64,000 nt of DNA, taken from Antedon mediterranea. Taxonomy: Eukaryota; Echinodermata; Crinoidea; Comatulida; Antedonidae. The stretch's first letter is position 1. The number at the start of each line of letters is the position of its first letter. A program made the translations under genes and the position numbers. Below, in pieces: positions 37,874 to 52,791 of this stretch. Under the pieces are notes generated by a model that made no database searches, was not told the DNA's origin, and saw only the letters and a program-made list of their open reading frames with translations. The DNA lies in contig NC_092679.1 of assembly GCF_964355755.1 (NCBI RefSeq), forward strand, positions 3,596,001-3,660,000. The letters run 5' to 3'.

Positions 37874-40800
37874 GTTGGAATTAAGGGAAGGATAGGGATA
37901 GAAGGAAATGGTATCCACAGTAACATTAAAACATCCAGGGTATGAAAAATAATATTTTTTTATCACCAATCAACATTAAATAAAATGCTTCAAATATAAA
38001 AGGAAGAGTTTTAAAATTATATCCTCTAATTGTATTTTTATAACAACAGGAAGAACATTTAAAATCCTAACCTGGGCTCACTTTAGTATCAGTGAAAAAG
38101 CACTCCTTGAAAAGTGATGCATTTCAATCAGCAGTTAGTATATAATTAATGCAGTTATGTAATGTATGTTTGAGAAATTTGAGTAACAGAGTACAACATG
38201 CAATGTTTTATAATTAATACTGTTATGTTTGGTTTGAGAGATGTGAATAATTTGCGAGTAACAAGGTACAACATCCAATACACTTGCAGTCGTCCGCTGT
38301 GAGCTCATTCACAATGTGCATGTTTGACTTAACAGTTAGGAATCCCAAATATTACACCAATGCTGATAAAACACTAGGTCACAACAACCTGGCTGGCTCC
38401 ATACCTCAACACATTTGTAACACTCTATCTATGTAATGATGTATGTTACAAGTACTTAGTCGTGTAATGTTTATAATTCTATCAGATTTTATCAACCTAA
38501 TTAAAATTTCTACATTTGTCATTACATTAATTAAATGCTAATTTAGATTCTAATCAATATTTAAAGACTTCTTAATCTGTGACAAAATATTTACTCAAAT
38601 ACACACAGAAATTCGGCCGAATTACGAACGCAAGGAAATAAAGATAAATACTACGGAAATGCATAACAACTACACAATAACTATGATTTGCTGTTGATGA
38701 TGGGAAACCTGTGGCAAAACACAATTATTTTAAACAAATCACCGACCTACTGTACACCATGAAAATATTTTATACGTTTTACTGAATTTATTTAAATTTA
38801 TAGCAAGTTGAGAACTCTCTGCAGTTGTACTGTTTAACGTAGAATTGTTGATAATTAATGTAATTTAATAATAAAAGGAAACAAAATTCCTACTATCTAT
38901 CTAACCAGGAAAAGCAATTCTATTGTCACGTAGCATTGTACAAACATCCTTGTGGTGCCTTATGGTCCTGCCATTGTTAGTGTTTACAGGCCTACAGTAG
39001 TACTAATTGTTCTATGATCCTACTGCAAAGTACTTGAATACCTTTAGACGTATTCATAACTTGTCATAATAAAATAACAGAGGTACGCATACAGAGGCTG
39101 TCAATATTTTCATTGCTAATATACACTTGGAAATATAGGCCGAAAATATCAGGGCATCTATTTTGTTTTAAATTTAATTTTGTTTTTTTTATCTCAGTAC
39201 TGGCGTACAGTAACAACAATTAATGATCTTGATGAGTAGCAAGATAGTAATTAAAAATAATGTATCGGGTTAATCTTCTAAATACCAGTTCATAGTTTTT
39301 TTTAAACTGCTACTTTATTCCTCTATGTACTGTATATTGCAAACAATACATTTATTAACAGTACATTATTTATTAGGTTTTTTCCTGGTTTATATTCATC
39401 AACTTTTTCTTTTTTACACTTGTGTTAAACAGCGCATAGAGACTACACAGTATTTGTATTTTGCGCTATATAAATTTAAAACCATTAACCATACAGTACA
39501 CCACAATTTGAAAACATATTTATAAACTTTTCTTATCTTGTATAAAACAAATAATAACTTCCCATGAAATACTTGAATTGAATAACGTATTTTTATTTAC
39601 TTTCATTATCAAAATATTTTGCACTATACAGTTAATTTTTAAAAAACAACAAATTAGTACTGTACTGAAAAAGCTAAAATGCCTTTTCTAGAAAAAAATA
39701 TTTAGTTTTATTATCTATTATTTGAAAATAACATGACAATCTTGATGGTGCAACATAAAATCCACTGTTTCACAAAAACTGTAAGTTTCTTCCACTTAAC
39801 AACAGGGGAGGCAGCGGTTAATACCATTACTTAATAGGGGTGTTCAAACCAGTTTACAGTATTTGGCCCGAGTACCGTACCATTATCTTTTTTTTTTTCA
39901 ATTGTATGTGATGAAGATAAACACAATAATGTTTCAATTCAATTACCATACACAATAAAAGAAAAAGAAATTGATAAACGTTCGACTTTTTAAAATCAAA
40001 TGTAGTGGACATTATTAAAGGCATGTGACCATAGAGCACATACAAGGCTAGTAGTAGTACCAAATTCAAGATCATTACACGGTAGTGAAAACACATTTAT
40101 TCACCGGTCAACCAACTTACGGTAAAACCTACAAAGGTGACGAGCTTAAACGTTTAAAGTGTTTTACAGCTGTTGTTGTTCTTAACGTTTAAACACCGAA
40201 ACAAGTTCTGACTCACCTAATGCAATTAACAAATCTTACTAATTTCACGATGACCAGGTTGTTTTTTAATGCGTAAATTCAGGTGCAAGCTATTACCGAT
40301 TCTCAGCTACCCGTGTCCATAACACGGGAAGAACGCCACGTTTAGAGAACGTGTATTCGTTTGACGTATGACCCGTTTATTAAATGACTTAATAATTCCT
40401 TCCTTTATAACCATCATTAATGTGTTACTCACATCCAACATGTTGTTTTCATTAAGTCGTGAAAGTAGCAATTTTAATAAAAGAAACTAATTACTGTAAA
40501 TATAAACATTAATAAAAATAGTTGTTATATCTTCAATGGGGCAATATATAAGGTGCTACAGGTAGGAGGTGAGAAGGAGCTTTTTCAGATCCCAAATCAA
40601 AATGTCGTGTTGAATTCAAAATACTTATTAGGGGCACATTTGCCTTATCCTGTTTCTATCGGTTTATATAAATATAATATTATTATTATGACAATTTTTT
40701 TTAAAATTACTACAAAGCGGCTTTGCATCAGGGAGCTAAGTTTTAAAAAAATACAAATATTTTCAGGAATATTTTTGAGGGGGAGGGGTGACTGATCTAA

Positions 40801-41304
40801 AATTTAGGTGATAAAAAAACTTAATTACTTAATTTATAAGTTTACACAATTCCTTTGTACATAAAAGGAAATTTTAAAAACAGGAAATATATTACAATTA
40901 CTTTTACAATAGAAATCTTTTAAAACCTCAGTGTTTCATTGTCTAAGTCTTTGTTTACGTGTAAGAGTTTTATTCACAGTGGCTAAAACTCTGAAAGAGA
41001 AGATGCGCTTGACTGAGCAAGTCAACTCTATAGATAGTTAGTACAACTTCCAGTGGGAAATATTAATCCACACAACTGGAAAAATTGAATGTTTAATAGA
41101 TCTACAATTGACCGTGATTTATAGAATTTCAAGAAGGTGATCATCCTTACAAAATAGCCAATAAGAGGACAAGTAATTGAATAAATACTTAATATACTGA
41201 ATACTATACTAAAAACTTTTATAATATTTCCACTTTTTGATTTAATTTCATAAATAAAAAAAATATGATACTATTTTTTCATCACAAATTTTTGAGTAAT
41301 AACA

Positions 41305-41545
41305 AAGACACACAAATATTGAGGATGGTCACTTTGCTACTGTTTCATAAATGTATAATTGGAAGTCCTAGATATTCAGAAACACAGTAGCATTGTAAAA
41401 CAGGGGTCAATAGGATCACATGTCTAATAAATATATGAACCAAAGACCTGAAAATATTGAAGATGGCCACTTTGCCAGTGTGCCATAAAAGTATAATTTC
41501 AGTCCGATACAATGTAGGAAAGTTTAGCATTGTAAACCAGGGGTC
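41305..41545. repeat. tandem duplication, two diverged units of about 120 bp
   Basis: AATATTGARGATGGYCACTT opens each unit (about 41316 and 41453) and TAGCATTGTAAA-CAGGGGTC closes each (about 41389 and 41526). Confidence 0.7.
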
Positions 41546-42749
41546 AAGAACGCAAGTATAATTTAAACATGACTTTTATAAATAGTTACAAACAATATAA
41601 GGTACGATGCCAAAAAAGTATTTTTCAATGATACAAAAAATAATTGATAATAATTGATGCACAATTTTACAAATAAACGGAAATATTAAAACAATATTTT
41701 TAATATAAAAACATCAAATTGAATAGAAATTAATTTCTCAAAACATATTCACAAATTGCTGTAATAGAAATTATATAGCGTTTTGCAGAAACAGAATGAA
41801 ATCACTGTATTTCGCTGAATTATGACTCATGTTAAAGTTTATGAAGAAAAGGATGTAAAATGAAGTATACAGTTTTGAAATATTATAAAAGGAAGTTAAA
41901 TATGTACTTGCCTTCTTAAAACTATAAGTCGACCCATAGAACTCCAGTGAGGTGCATATGTTTCTATGCACACAGGTTCTGGTAAAATAACTCATGTGGT
42001 ATCTCTCAATGATTTTAACTACCAATAATAATTGAAAAACTTTCTAGACAGATAACCAAAAACTGCAATGCGAGAGTTTTAGCACTGAATTGTGATTTAT
42101 CCTAATATGGGAAGTCGTATTGGCATTGCTCAAAGTATCCTGTCTGTAGGCCATGCAGGAACAAAATAATGTTACTCATATAAAAAGATTATTAAAAATC
42201 GCAACCTCTTCACTTAAAACGCAATTAACTTAAAATACTTAACATTACAAATTAATAACAAAATAATTATGTTTAATAAGCCAAAATATTATGAATGAAT
42301 GTTGTTTTATTTATTTAAAATTATTATGATTTTGTGTTGGTTTAAAAAGATAGTAACATGTTTTTTTTCTGATGTGGCCAATTTCCTGTAAACTGTTTTG
42401 AATGTACGCTACTTGCTTGCGACAGCTACAAACAAAGCCTCCACTGGTTTTTTGAGATTTTGTTGGGAAGTACAGAAGTGTGACTACTATTTTATAAATG
42501 CAGCCAAAAAATAAAAGGAAGCTAGAAGCCAAGCAGTGTTACGCTTGGGCAAATAATCAAACATGATTACACAATCTCCCACCCCATATCATTCCTTTAA
42601 ATCAGCACAAATTATTGTTATACTGACAGTTCTACGGAGTTATAATTAAAATTTAATTATAAGCAAAGAAATCGCAGATGATTAGGCATTTATAAATGCA
42701 TATAAGAATTAACAGGCCAGTGATTAGCACGAACTAACGTTTACTTTAA

Positions 42750-43375
42750 AGCCCCATTCCCTACGTTTTTTAGATCTAATTTAAGATCACAAACTATATT
42801 TAATGTAAAAATAATACTATATGGTCCTATTGCGATAACTTTTTTCGTCTTTAAACTGTTAAAAATGTGAAAAATAAATCGATTTTAATAATTATAGCGG
42901 CCCGCTATAAATCCCAAAATGCATTGCGCGCGGATTGATATTTTTGTTTTTCACCTGTAATTCGCCCACTTTTCGATCGATCGTGAAGCCAAAACAAATG
43001 GAAGACTCCTAACTTTTCAGCGAAAATACCGGGTGTTCCCCAATTTGTATCAACGGAGTCTGGCAAAAATAGAAAGACAATTAATGCAGCAACTATACAA
43101 TGTCAGCCTAGGTATATAGCTAGCGTACGATGTTCGTACGTTACCGATGTTTACCAGCTAGGCCTACAAAACTAAGCCTAGCTAGGCTAGGCCTGAGACC
43201 GTCCACGAGAGGTCGATCGCCGCGAGCTACTTAGGTAGTGCATTGTTTCTCACTTTTTATCATAATTTACCATAAAACGTACATTTAAGACAAGGAATGA
43301 CATGGTTTAATGTTTTTAAAGTGATATATATGTATTATTTTCCAAAAAACGTCCAAAATTGCAGGGAAGGGGTCT
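42750..43375. mobile_element. TTAA-flanked non-autonomous DNA transposon, copy B (626 bp)
   Basis: TTAA at 42746-42749 and 43376-43379. It is the reverse complement of 10958-11582 with only scattered differences, so both copies are recent. Confidence 0.82.
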
Positions 43376-44272
43376 TTAAAGTTTCTTCATTATTTTTCTC
43401 TGTTTTTTATCTACTTCTACCTCTAACTTTTAAGTAACTTTCAAGTCTGGATCCATAAACTATAGAGAACAGGATGGCGATGGGAGGGGTAGTCAGTTTT
43501 CACCACCCACCCTTAATTCCCCAGCACAGCTTGCTGTACTTTATATTAATAATTATATTTAAAGCATCTTTGCCTCGCATGTTTTTTAACCTCTCGCTAC
43601 GGCCTTGTTAGTAGACGGAGTCAGATGCAACACATTCTTGACACCCCCTCCCCCCACACACAAAAATAAATAAAATCCACCCCCTGTCTGTCTCTTTGTG
43701 GTGTTTACCATTGAATGTAGAATGCATGCACAGAAACCAAATGGGAGTCAAGAAACATGACATTGGAAGGGCTGGCCTATCCGATTCAGAGAGCGATGAA
43801 TCATCGTCTACTGTAGTACAAGCTCAACTAATATATGCAAACAGGACACTTTAGTCTTTTGTCAGCAAACTTTCTATGGCAAACCAGCAAATTATAAATA
43901 ATAAAACAAACCAAATTATGACTTCATTATGTTTTGTATACTGTAGGCCTATATATATTTATAATCATAATGATATAAGTAACGACTGTTTATTGTTAAT
44001 GACTGAATGTGATTTACAGTCATAATAAATATGTACTTTTACATGTTTAATATGCAGTCATAAAACGTATAATATGTGTATTAAAGGCAGTAATATTGAT
44101 ATTTTCTTTTGAATATAAAAGAGATTCTTAAACAGTGATTATAGAACAATGCAAGTAATCAATTTTCAAAACGAAGTATAACGCAATGAAATATGTAAAT
44201 AATAAATAGATACTGTACGTCATCATAGATGATATACATGCCGTTAACAGTTACCATGGTATTGTATCTAAC

Positions 44273-44400
44273 AATAGGTGATATACTGAAAATGTATTAA
44301 TTAATTTGGAACGATAAGATGAGGAAATCTGTGAGAATGGAAAAAAGTCACCCCAACCAAGATTTTTTTTTGTTCAAACCCGCTTGGATAGGGACTCTTT
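44273..44400. repeat. decayed sibling of the tRNA-containing repeat at 26.1 kb
   Basis: Matches the flanks of 26040-26260 (GGTGATATACTGAAAATGTA, AAGTCACCCCAACC, GGATAGGGACTC) but lacks the tRNA-like centre, which is replaced by a T-run. Confidence 0.6.
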
Positions 44401-45590
44401 AACTTACTGTACACACAACATCTATTAAGAAAGCAACCTCTATTAAGGGGACATTTTTTGGGTGCCGAAGGTCCTCTCATAATGTACAGTAATTATCACT
44501 GTTTTACTGTATTAATTTAATTTTTAAACAATGAACTTTGATTTTGTTTGCGTATCTGTATCATTTTTATCGAATGTTTTATCAATTGCATCAGGGTGGG
44601 GTATGCACATGTTTCTATTAATAGACCATGACTCTATCACTATCTCTTTGTGACTTATTGTATCTAGGCACTAGTATTACTGTATTGCCTATTATTGAGT
44701 AACAACAATGACACATCAAAAGGGTCACAAGTTCTTGTTTTCAAATCCTCAAAATACACTAAAAAAATGTATGAAAATTGTATCGTAGATGAATTAACAT
44801 TTAGTGTACAATAACTGTGTAAGGGAGGATCCGGGATTTTTAAATGGGTGTTCACTAGCATGTATGATATAGGCTGTCAAACATATATTAAAAAGTAGTC
44901 ACAATGTCATAGCTGTAAAAATAAGGACTCCTTTGGATCTACCTCTGCTGTTAGTGCATAGCTTTAAGGAACTCATTCTGTACCCCATGTATCTTGTTGT
45001 TAATTGATACATAAATGTGCTTAATTATTAATTAATTATTATTATTAAATTATAATTATTTAATTTTGTTCATGCAATGATAATCTGTGCTCTCTGTACT
45101 TTTTGTAGCTGGCTTCTCAATTATACCAACAAACACCATAACGAAATTATATTATAATGTACTTTTCAGTTTCTGCCCAAAAGGCATTCAAATTGCACCA
45201 TGGATTGAAATTACAATCACACTAACAGTATATAAAATGTAATAATATGTTTTTGAGTGCCTGTACTGTATATACCAATTCAGTTGCTATACTAAACATG
45301 TACATTATTGTTCAGAAGTACGCAAACCCTCTCTATATCTGTTTGAATTGGTTTAATGATGTGTATGTAGTACACAACCATGTAAGAGCCAGACAAATTA
45401 AAGTACTTGTGTGATACACTTCATAATTATTATCCATCAAAATGCACCTAATAACGCTGAATAAAATGCAACCAGTAGATATTTTATATCCAGGGTAGTT
45501 TGTTAGATTTTGATGACCCGAAGCTTAAAACATATACTATAAACGCAGCTGACAATTATGTGTGCATAATTATTAAAAATAGACAGACTA

Positions 45591-45899
45591 AAGCTCTGTC
45601 TACACTATCAAACAAAGTGTGAAGTATTAAGAATTGAACAGCGCCGTCTTCAGTTCCCTTTCTAAGTGTGAATGCAGCTTTAGTCAGAAATTTTAAGACC
45701 AACCTCATTTAAGCTCAGCTGTCTACATTATCAAACTATTTTGACAATAAAAATGTGATGTGACTAAACATGGCAGTGATGCCCAAATATGGCAGTGATA
45801 TGCCCAAATATGGTGGTGATGATATGACATCATCATGTCAATATAATGGGCACATAACATTTTTTTGTCACATAGAGTTTGATAGTGTAGACAGAGCTT
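45591..45899. mobile_element. MITE family copy 12 plus a leading fragment
   Basis: A 26-bp left-end fragment (45591-45616) precedes a full copy at 45711-45899 in which the AAATATGGCAGTGATATGCCC module is duplicated. Confidence 0.75.
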
Positions 45900-47696
45900 A
45901 CGTATTATAGGTAATCTACGAAGAGCAACACAATGTTTGCTAATGAAATTAGTGAAAATCTACAGTTAAATCGCAATTTTTATTGTATACACTGTTTTAA
46001 TTACTTTTAATAGTGATAGCGTCGGCAAGTATGTATTTTGTCAATGTCAATTAATAATATCGACAATGATTTATTGTAAAAATTGGTTTTTATTCTGTGT
46101 AGTACATGTAGGGATTAATAAAATCAGGATAAAATAAATTAATAATTTAATAACATCAATAATTCAGAATAACAACTTGTTAAACTACAATGTTACAGTA
46201 TACTGTAGTAATAATAAATGTAACTACTTTTTATATCAGAATAAATAAATAAAATAAAAAACTCCACCTAAAAACTACAATTAATTTACTGTGCTATACG
46301 TTTTCTTAGCTAGCATAATGCAAAACAAGTTTACTGTATAACACAAAGTAAAGGGGGTTTCCTAAAGTTTTCAATTGAAATTGAGTATACAGATATTAAT
46401 AATAGCATGACAAGCATTTATTGTTCGTCAGTTGTTTGTGTATTGTTTTGCTTAAAATTACACAACGTTAAAAAATCCAGGATGAGTCACAGGCAGGTAA
46501 CAGTGGGTGTACACACATGGCATACAGTAGAACTATGGAAGTGGTGTAGACGGTACAATGAATACACAGTTTTTATTGACACAACAGCACTAAGTCTGGG
46601 GTGGTATTTCATTTTTTGGGGGTGGGGGAGGGCGATTAACCTTTCTTTCCAAATGATCAAATTGATTAAAATTACTAAAACATTACAAGCACTTCCTGAT
46701 GTTTACGTACTCACAGTAGGACCCAACAAATTGTCCCATTTACTTAATTAGAGTTTGCCCCTGATTTTCAGAAAAGGGGTGGCAACATATAAATACACAT
46801 TTCTTTTACGGAAATTGTACCCTTAGTACCATTTATCTGTGTAAATTAATACAAGTTAGGGGTGTCCCAAAGGACAGTTCTACAGTACTGTATAAACCAC
46901 CACCAAAAATCAGGGAAAATTTATGGATCAGCTAAACCTTAAAGATAGATATACTATTAGACAATCTTAGTTTTGGCATTGTGTTTCCAATACTAACATT
47001 TTAAGCAATTTATGTGACTGCAGTGTGTGCAGTAACTTTAAAAACCTAACTGTACCAGGAAAAACTGCTTTAATATCCTTAATATGTTTTGTATTTATAG
47101 TTAATGTAGGATATATGACCATAATATAACCATATAGAGGAAACTAGAGTACAACATAGGTGCTACACTGTATAATAATACTTTACTCCATGGTATAATC
47201 AAGGTATCATTGAACAAAATGCCCATAGTATTTGGATTAAATAATTAAGATAAGATATTCTAGGAAAATTGTCATTGTGCTACTGTCAATATCATTGTTA
47301 ATAACCTAAAATCTATTATTGAACTTTGAACTTGATGAACAATATAACCATGACCCCTACATAGGTCATGTATTTATAGAACAAATAGGCTGAAATAACA
47401 AGACAATAAGAGACTTTACCAAATTCACAAATTAATTTCTTATTTATTTTGTACCGTAATAAATGAAAAATAATATTAGAAAAAATATTTTATCAGTAAT
47501 TTGTGGGTTCTTAGAATGCAGGTGGGGGAGGAGTAAAGAAGAGAGGATCTGGGGGTGGGGGGCGGGTAAGCATTTCTTTAAGCGGATGTAATTTATCTGT
47601 CTTGCTTTTATTTACTGGCAAATAACCGATTATTTTAAAAAAAAATATTATTATTATCAATGAATTTTTCCTTGGCAGCAGAAATTTGGGCCTTTA

Positions 47697-47840
47697 GCTT
47701 GGTTCCCTAGGAACGCAATGTAAGGACGTAATTCAATGCAAGTGATTTGACCAATCACAAGCAATGGATTATTCGAACAGCCGCTTGTCATTGGTCAACT
47801 TGTTTCTGTTGCATCTCCAAAGAGTGAGAACCAAACTTGA
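47697..47840. repeat. small hairpin repeat
   Basis: Ends AGCTTGGTTCCC and GAGAACCAAACTT are imperfect inverted repeats; inside, TGACCAATCACAAGC pairs with GCTTGTCATTGGTCA. Probably a MITE. Confidence 0.5.
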
Positions 47841-48747
47841 TACATCACATATCACACATTACCATAAATTACCATAAATTACCATAAATAATGTTACCTA
47901 CTACTGTACATAGTTATGTCCGTAGCAATTGTCAACTTTAATATCCATTTTTCCTATAAATATTTTAAAATTATAGTGTAAATTGTGACTGCCTTGACCA
48001 CATTAGATTCAGTGACACTAGAAAGTTTAAGGCCTAAAGGTCAGTTGAGTGTGTTTGCTGGCAGACAATAGCTATGCCCTTGCAAATACAGTACAAAATA
48101 CTACTATAATTTGTAAAGAATACAGTTATTATAAGGTCAGCCATTATCCATGATATTGGAGTAAACAGCATGCCACTGATAATGTGTAACTACAATCGGC
48201 TAGTTAAATAAATTTTGGACGAATAAATTCACGTTTTTCAGTCAAGAATGAGAATAATATAATCAATATGTTTGATTTTAAATTGTAGTCATAAAAATCC
48301 AGTAAAATTTTATTTTAAAATTGAATATTTACACATTGAAGTAATATGTTGCATTTACTGGTGGTAAGAACACTGAACTAAATTGTTAAAATCTTAATTA
48401 TTACTGTTAATTTACATAATTGTTCATCTCGTTTGTATTGTACAGTTGTCGTAAATTAATTTAGAAATGTCTTTTTAACAAACCAATCAAAATTTAAATC
48501 TCAAAGTCAAACAAAAAAGCTAAAAAGTTTATACTGTAAATGAACTATTAACAATGTATAAAATCAGAAATATAAATATGTAGCTGGAATGGTTATTAAA
48601 TAATAATAATCTGTAAATAAACATTTTAGGTAGGGAGATATTTCTCTGATTTAAAAGTAGCAAGCATTCCATTCTTAAGATCAGATAATATAGGTTGACT
48701 ACTTAATAAAAAGGATAGGGGTATCAAAAGTCGGGTCGTGTCCTTAC

Positions 48748-49050
48748 CTTTTTTGTCCACAATGATTGAACGAGATACGGGTAGAAGGAACTTCTACATC
48801 GAAGTTCATTTCTTGGTAAGACAACGGTAAAAGCATGTCAACTTGGATGTTGATCTCAAACTACATGACGGTAGGTTTCTACCAAAGACTATCTTTGGTT
48901 CTACCTTCTTTCAAACACCATGGAAATTACAGTCAGTGTCATGAGCAGAAAATGTTTATTAAAATTTCAGGGGAAAATACCCTCTCCGATCCTTCACGCG
49001 TCAGTTTTTTTCGTTCCAGCAGCAATTGTCAAGTAAGTCGACAATGAACC
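48748..49050 (-). promoter_or_regulatory. candidate non-coding first exon and promoter of the SERTA gene
   Basis: On the minus strand, a good donor AAAAAAG-GTAAGGAC ends an exon-like segment at 48748; upstream lies ATCCAATCA (about 49060), a CCAAT-box word. Distance (14 kb) and lack of transcript data make this a guess. Confidence 0.22.
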
Positions 49051-51559
49051 GACTTGATTGGATGTCTCAGTATAGTAGCAACGTCGGGAAAACGATAACA
49101 AAGCTTTGCTCATAAAATCCCAACAAATCAAATAATTTTCTGCAACCCGACATAAACATAAGAATTGATATTATTACTGTATATCTGAATCGTTACGCCA
49201 ACATTCAAAACGAAATGTAGGGCTATAGTATACAAAGCAGCCCTACAAACGGAAAGCTTGCCAACTATACGCTTCAGTAGTTTATTTAGTTGGTTACTCA
49301 ACCAATCATGGAAGCGTGTGGCAAGTCGTGACGTAAAATCAAGGCTACCGGTACCTAATAAGGAAAGTGTGCACGTGAACAAAGCGAGCTGGTAATATTA
49401 AGGTCAAGGGTTGTATAATAATAAGTATGGTACAGTAATCTTACCATATTGTATATTATAACAAAAGTAAAACTTTTAAATGTTTAAGGTTATTGAAATA
49501 CTTTGACGATGGTAAATAATTGATGACGATTTTAATTGTAAAATGTTTAGGCCTTACTATTATTTTTTTAGTTTTTGCCGACATTGTGAAGAGATATGCT
49601 CCCGAGCCATGACAGAATTGGGGAGGGGAGGGGTGCAAGCCCGGGGGTGCAAGGGTTAAACAGGCAATAGTAACATAGCACACAATATCAATGATACTTA
49701 TAATTTTTTTTTAATGCTGTAACAAATTAATATATGCTATATTTTAATGTCACATATAGGTACGTACTGGACGTATACTCACTTTGACCAAAAATTGGAT
49801 CGAAAAAAAAACAGTAACTTAAAAAGTTAAAAGTAACACAGAGTCTTTGGTTAATTTTTTTAATTTAACAATTTTTTTTAAAATTTGGTTAATTAGTTCA
49901 TTTTGCGCGTTCCTTTTCTGCGCAAGTGAATCTTTAATTAAAAAAAAATTAAATTATCTCTATCCATGATACAATATATGCCTCGAACAGAAGGTACGGG
50001 TGTCACACATAATACTTGATGTTTTTAAATTCATGCATAGGAAAGATAAGCAGAAACTTAAAAATATCCTATGACGTATGATTCCACAAAAACGATGATA
50101 ACCCTCGCTACAGACTAACCTCTAAACAAAGTACGTATGCATACATATTATTGAGGTTTATAGCACTTCGTACTGTTATATTCGATATAAACTTTTTAAA
50201 ACTTGATGTGAAATCTTTCCCAATAACAATTGTTTCGCAGTCGAAGCAAGCGAATATCAATTTGATAAAGTTATAACGCTCTATTTTATTAAATATCTCA
50301 ACTTAGGCCTAATGTTTAGACATGATAAAGAAATTCATTACATTTATAGTCTAAAATAACACTTCGCCAATAATTTTTTTAATAACATTGAAATAATTCA
50401 TCCTCAAATTGATTGCAGGCAACAATTAAATGTCGCACATTAATAAGGAATATCCCGGAATCAATCACAGAAAAAAAATTCTAAGAAAAATGCTGTATAC
50501 GTGTGTGAACTTTATAAACATCAGTAATTGCGAGAGGGCGCTGTCTAATACAGTTATTACGAAATGCCATAACGCAGAGTCCTGAACTTAATCCATGTCA
50601 TTTTTTTATAAGGAATATTTGTTTTGGCATTGATTCAAGTATGTAAGGACAAAGAAACTATGAATTGTATCATTTGTGAGAGCTATGCTTTAGATTTAGC
50701 TAACAAAGCTTTTTTGTAATTCGCTGTAATAAAAAAATCTTACCATTTTATAATAATAACAAAGAATTTCATTTTTTCGGAGTAAAACTGAAAAGTAGCA
50801 CATGTACCCGACGGCCGTGTATGTTTTAAAACAAAATGTTCGATTTCCAGTTGATGTAATGTCATCTTTGTAGATAATTCTTACGAACAAGTAAATAAAA
50901 TATTGTGTCCGTTACGTTCCGGATTTAAAAAAAGTATTTCGGGAGACATTTACGCGGTCCATTCAGGTTAGTTACTCGGATGAGTTTGTTCTACCACTTC
51001 AGCGATAACATTGGCCGTAACAAATGTCCAAATTACCTCTAATTCACCGAAATGAGCCTACTTGGGTTATTTTTTTAATCTTGCGGGTTTTTTTTAATAT
51101 TTATTTTTTGGCTATCTTACAACTCACTTTGGAACGAAAAGTTTTTACACTAAAAACTTAATTTACAAAATAGTTTACACTACGTAACAAAACAAAACAA
51201 ATTCACAAAGTCAAATTGAGGATTTTTTCAGACATTTTAGAAGAATGTTTTTGTGACACATTGAATGATATTAATTAGGTATTAAACTGTTAACATTTCA
51301 AATGATCATACATGTCAAAATATCGTGTTAAAGCTAAATGTATACGAATCGGCAATTAAAACTGTTTTAGATCGAATCCGAAAATCGTTAAAGAGTTGAT
51401 AAAACTAGTAATTTTACCCTCATGGCTCAATTATGATCATTATGAATGTTGCATTTCTTGCACGCTTCACTGCACATTGTCTTTATCCTCCATTCCCAGG
51501 CATCTTAATTATCTTTATGTGGGCGTATACTTAAATTGATATTATTTAATATCTACGTA

Positions 51560-51720
51560 ACGCGCTGTCTGCTTCTTTGGCTTCTTCGAGATATAATAGC
51601 CAATTCATAAGTGACGTCATTGTCGTTGACGTTACGTAGTATTCTACGCGATAGTTAATGACATAATAATGTGACGGTACGTTGATGACGTAATGCAGTA
51701 TACACGTGACGTTAGGCCTA
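51560..51720. promoter_or_regulatory. CRE-rich segment
   Basis: Several TGACG-type words lie within about 110 bp (GTGACGTCAT at 51611, TTGACGTTACG, GTGACGGTACG, GATGACGTAATG, CACGTGACGTT), with ATTGGCTATTATAT just beside them on the minus strand. It looks like a promoter or enhancer, with no gene attached. Confidence 0.3.
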
Positions 51721-52478
51721 ACATACTTTTATATGTTTATAGTACTGTACTGTGCTATCGTGTTTCTTTATATTATTGTAGAATACATTCCTTATCTACA
51801 ACATTACCATAACCTACACGACAGCCTACATACATATTATTTTTAAACTGTATCGAGGAGAGGATATTGGAAGGACCAATCCGTGACACGTCGTGATCAG
51901 ATGTGTTACGTGTCGATTTCAGGATTTTAATGTATTTAATTGTAACGGTACAATTAATTTTATAAAAAAGAGATTCTCTTTTATTTTCCATTTTGGTGAG
52001 CCAGTTGACAGTATTGCTACATTACATGCAAGACATTCAGCGCTTTTCCCAATAATTTTTTTTTCAAACATTTTTTATTATTAACACTGATAACTGTGTA
52101 AAATTAATTTCGGTTAGTTTGTCCATTTTGCATTTTATGTAAATACAATCATTCTCCTCTGTACTCTAGTGGTTATTGCTCGCTCGCCATGAGCGACAAA
52201 TTGTGAGTTATAGCAGACTTTCCGTTGATGATCGAAATTTGATTTATACATGAATAAATATATTCTACACAATGTATATGCCAACAAACAACTTTATTAG
52301 AAAATATTAAGATAATATTATTTATATTTAGGATATGTAGCATTTCAGAAAACCCTCAAACAAAAATTGATACGTTGCCTCCTAGAAGATAATTTTTATT
52401 CTGTAACTTTCAGTTTTCTTTAACATAAGTTTCTCTAGAACTTGGTGAGGCTCAGTTCCGGTCCAACATGACCATCTA

Positions 52479-52669
52479 AAGCTCTGTCTACACTATCAAA
52501 CTAGTTTGACAAAAAAAAGTGTGATATGCCCAACCATGGAGGTAAAAAATTAGTTAATAATTTATACATCCATGGCCCAACTATGGTAGTGATATGACAT
52601 CATCATGTCCATATATGGGCAAATCACATTTTGTTGGCACAACAAAGTTTGATAGTGTATTCAGAGCTT
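52479..52669. mobile_element. MITE family copy 13 with an internal duplication
   Basis: Typical ends; CCATGG flanks an extra segment of about 45 bp. It lies 120 bp past the TDP1 stop. Confidence 0.75.
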
Positions 52670-52791
52670 AAGAACCATTTTTTCCCTTGCTGCTTTAATT
52701 ATGTATTGTCCAATCTTAAAATGTGTTGGAAGTAGAGTACTGTAGGCTCATTGTAGAAAGTTTTTCATTGGTTGGATAAAACATCATTTTG

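Larger units (their letters stand above)
34624..52477. other. intergenic DNA and possible SERTA-gene leader intron; repeats only
   Basis: I find no convincing coding exon here. It holds the Helentron-like element, several tandem repeats, MITEs and the second 626-bp TTAA element. Possible non-coding first exons of the SERTA gene are suggested at about 48.75-49.05 kb and 51.5-51.7 kb but not shown. Confidence 0.5.
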
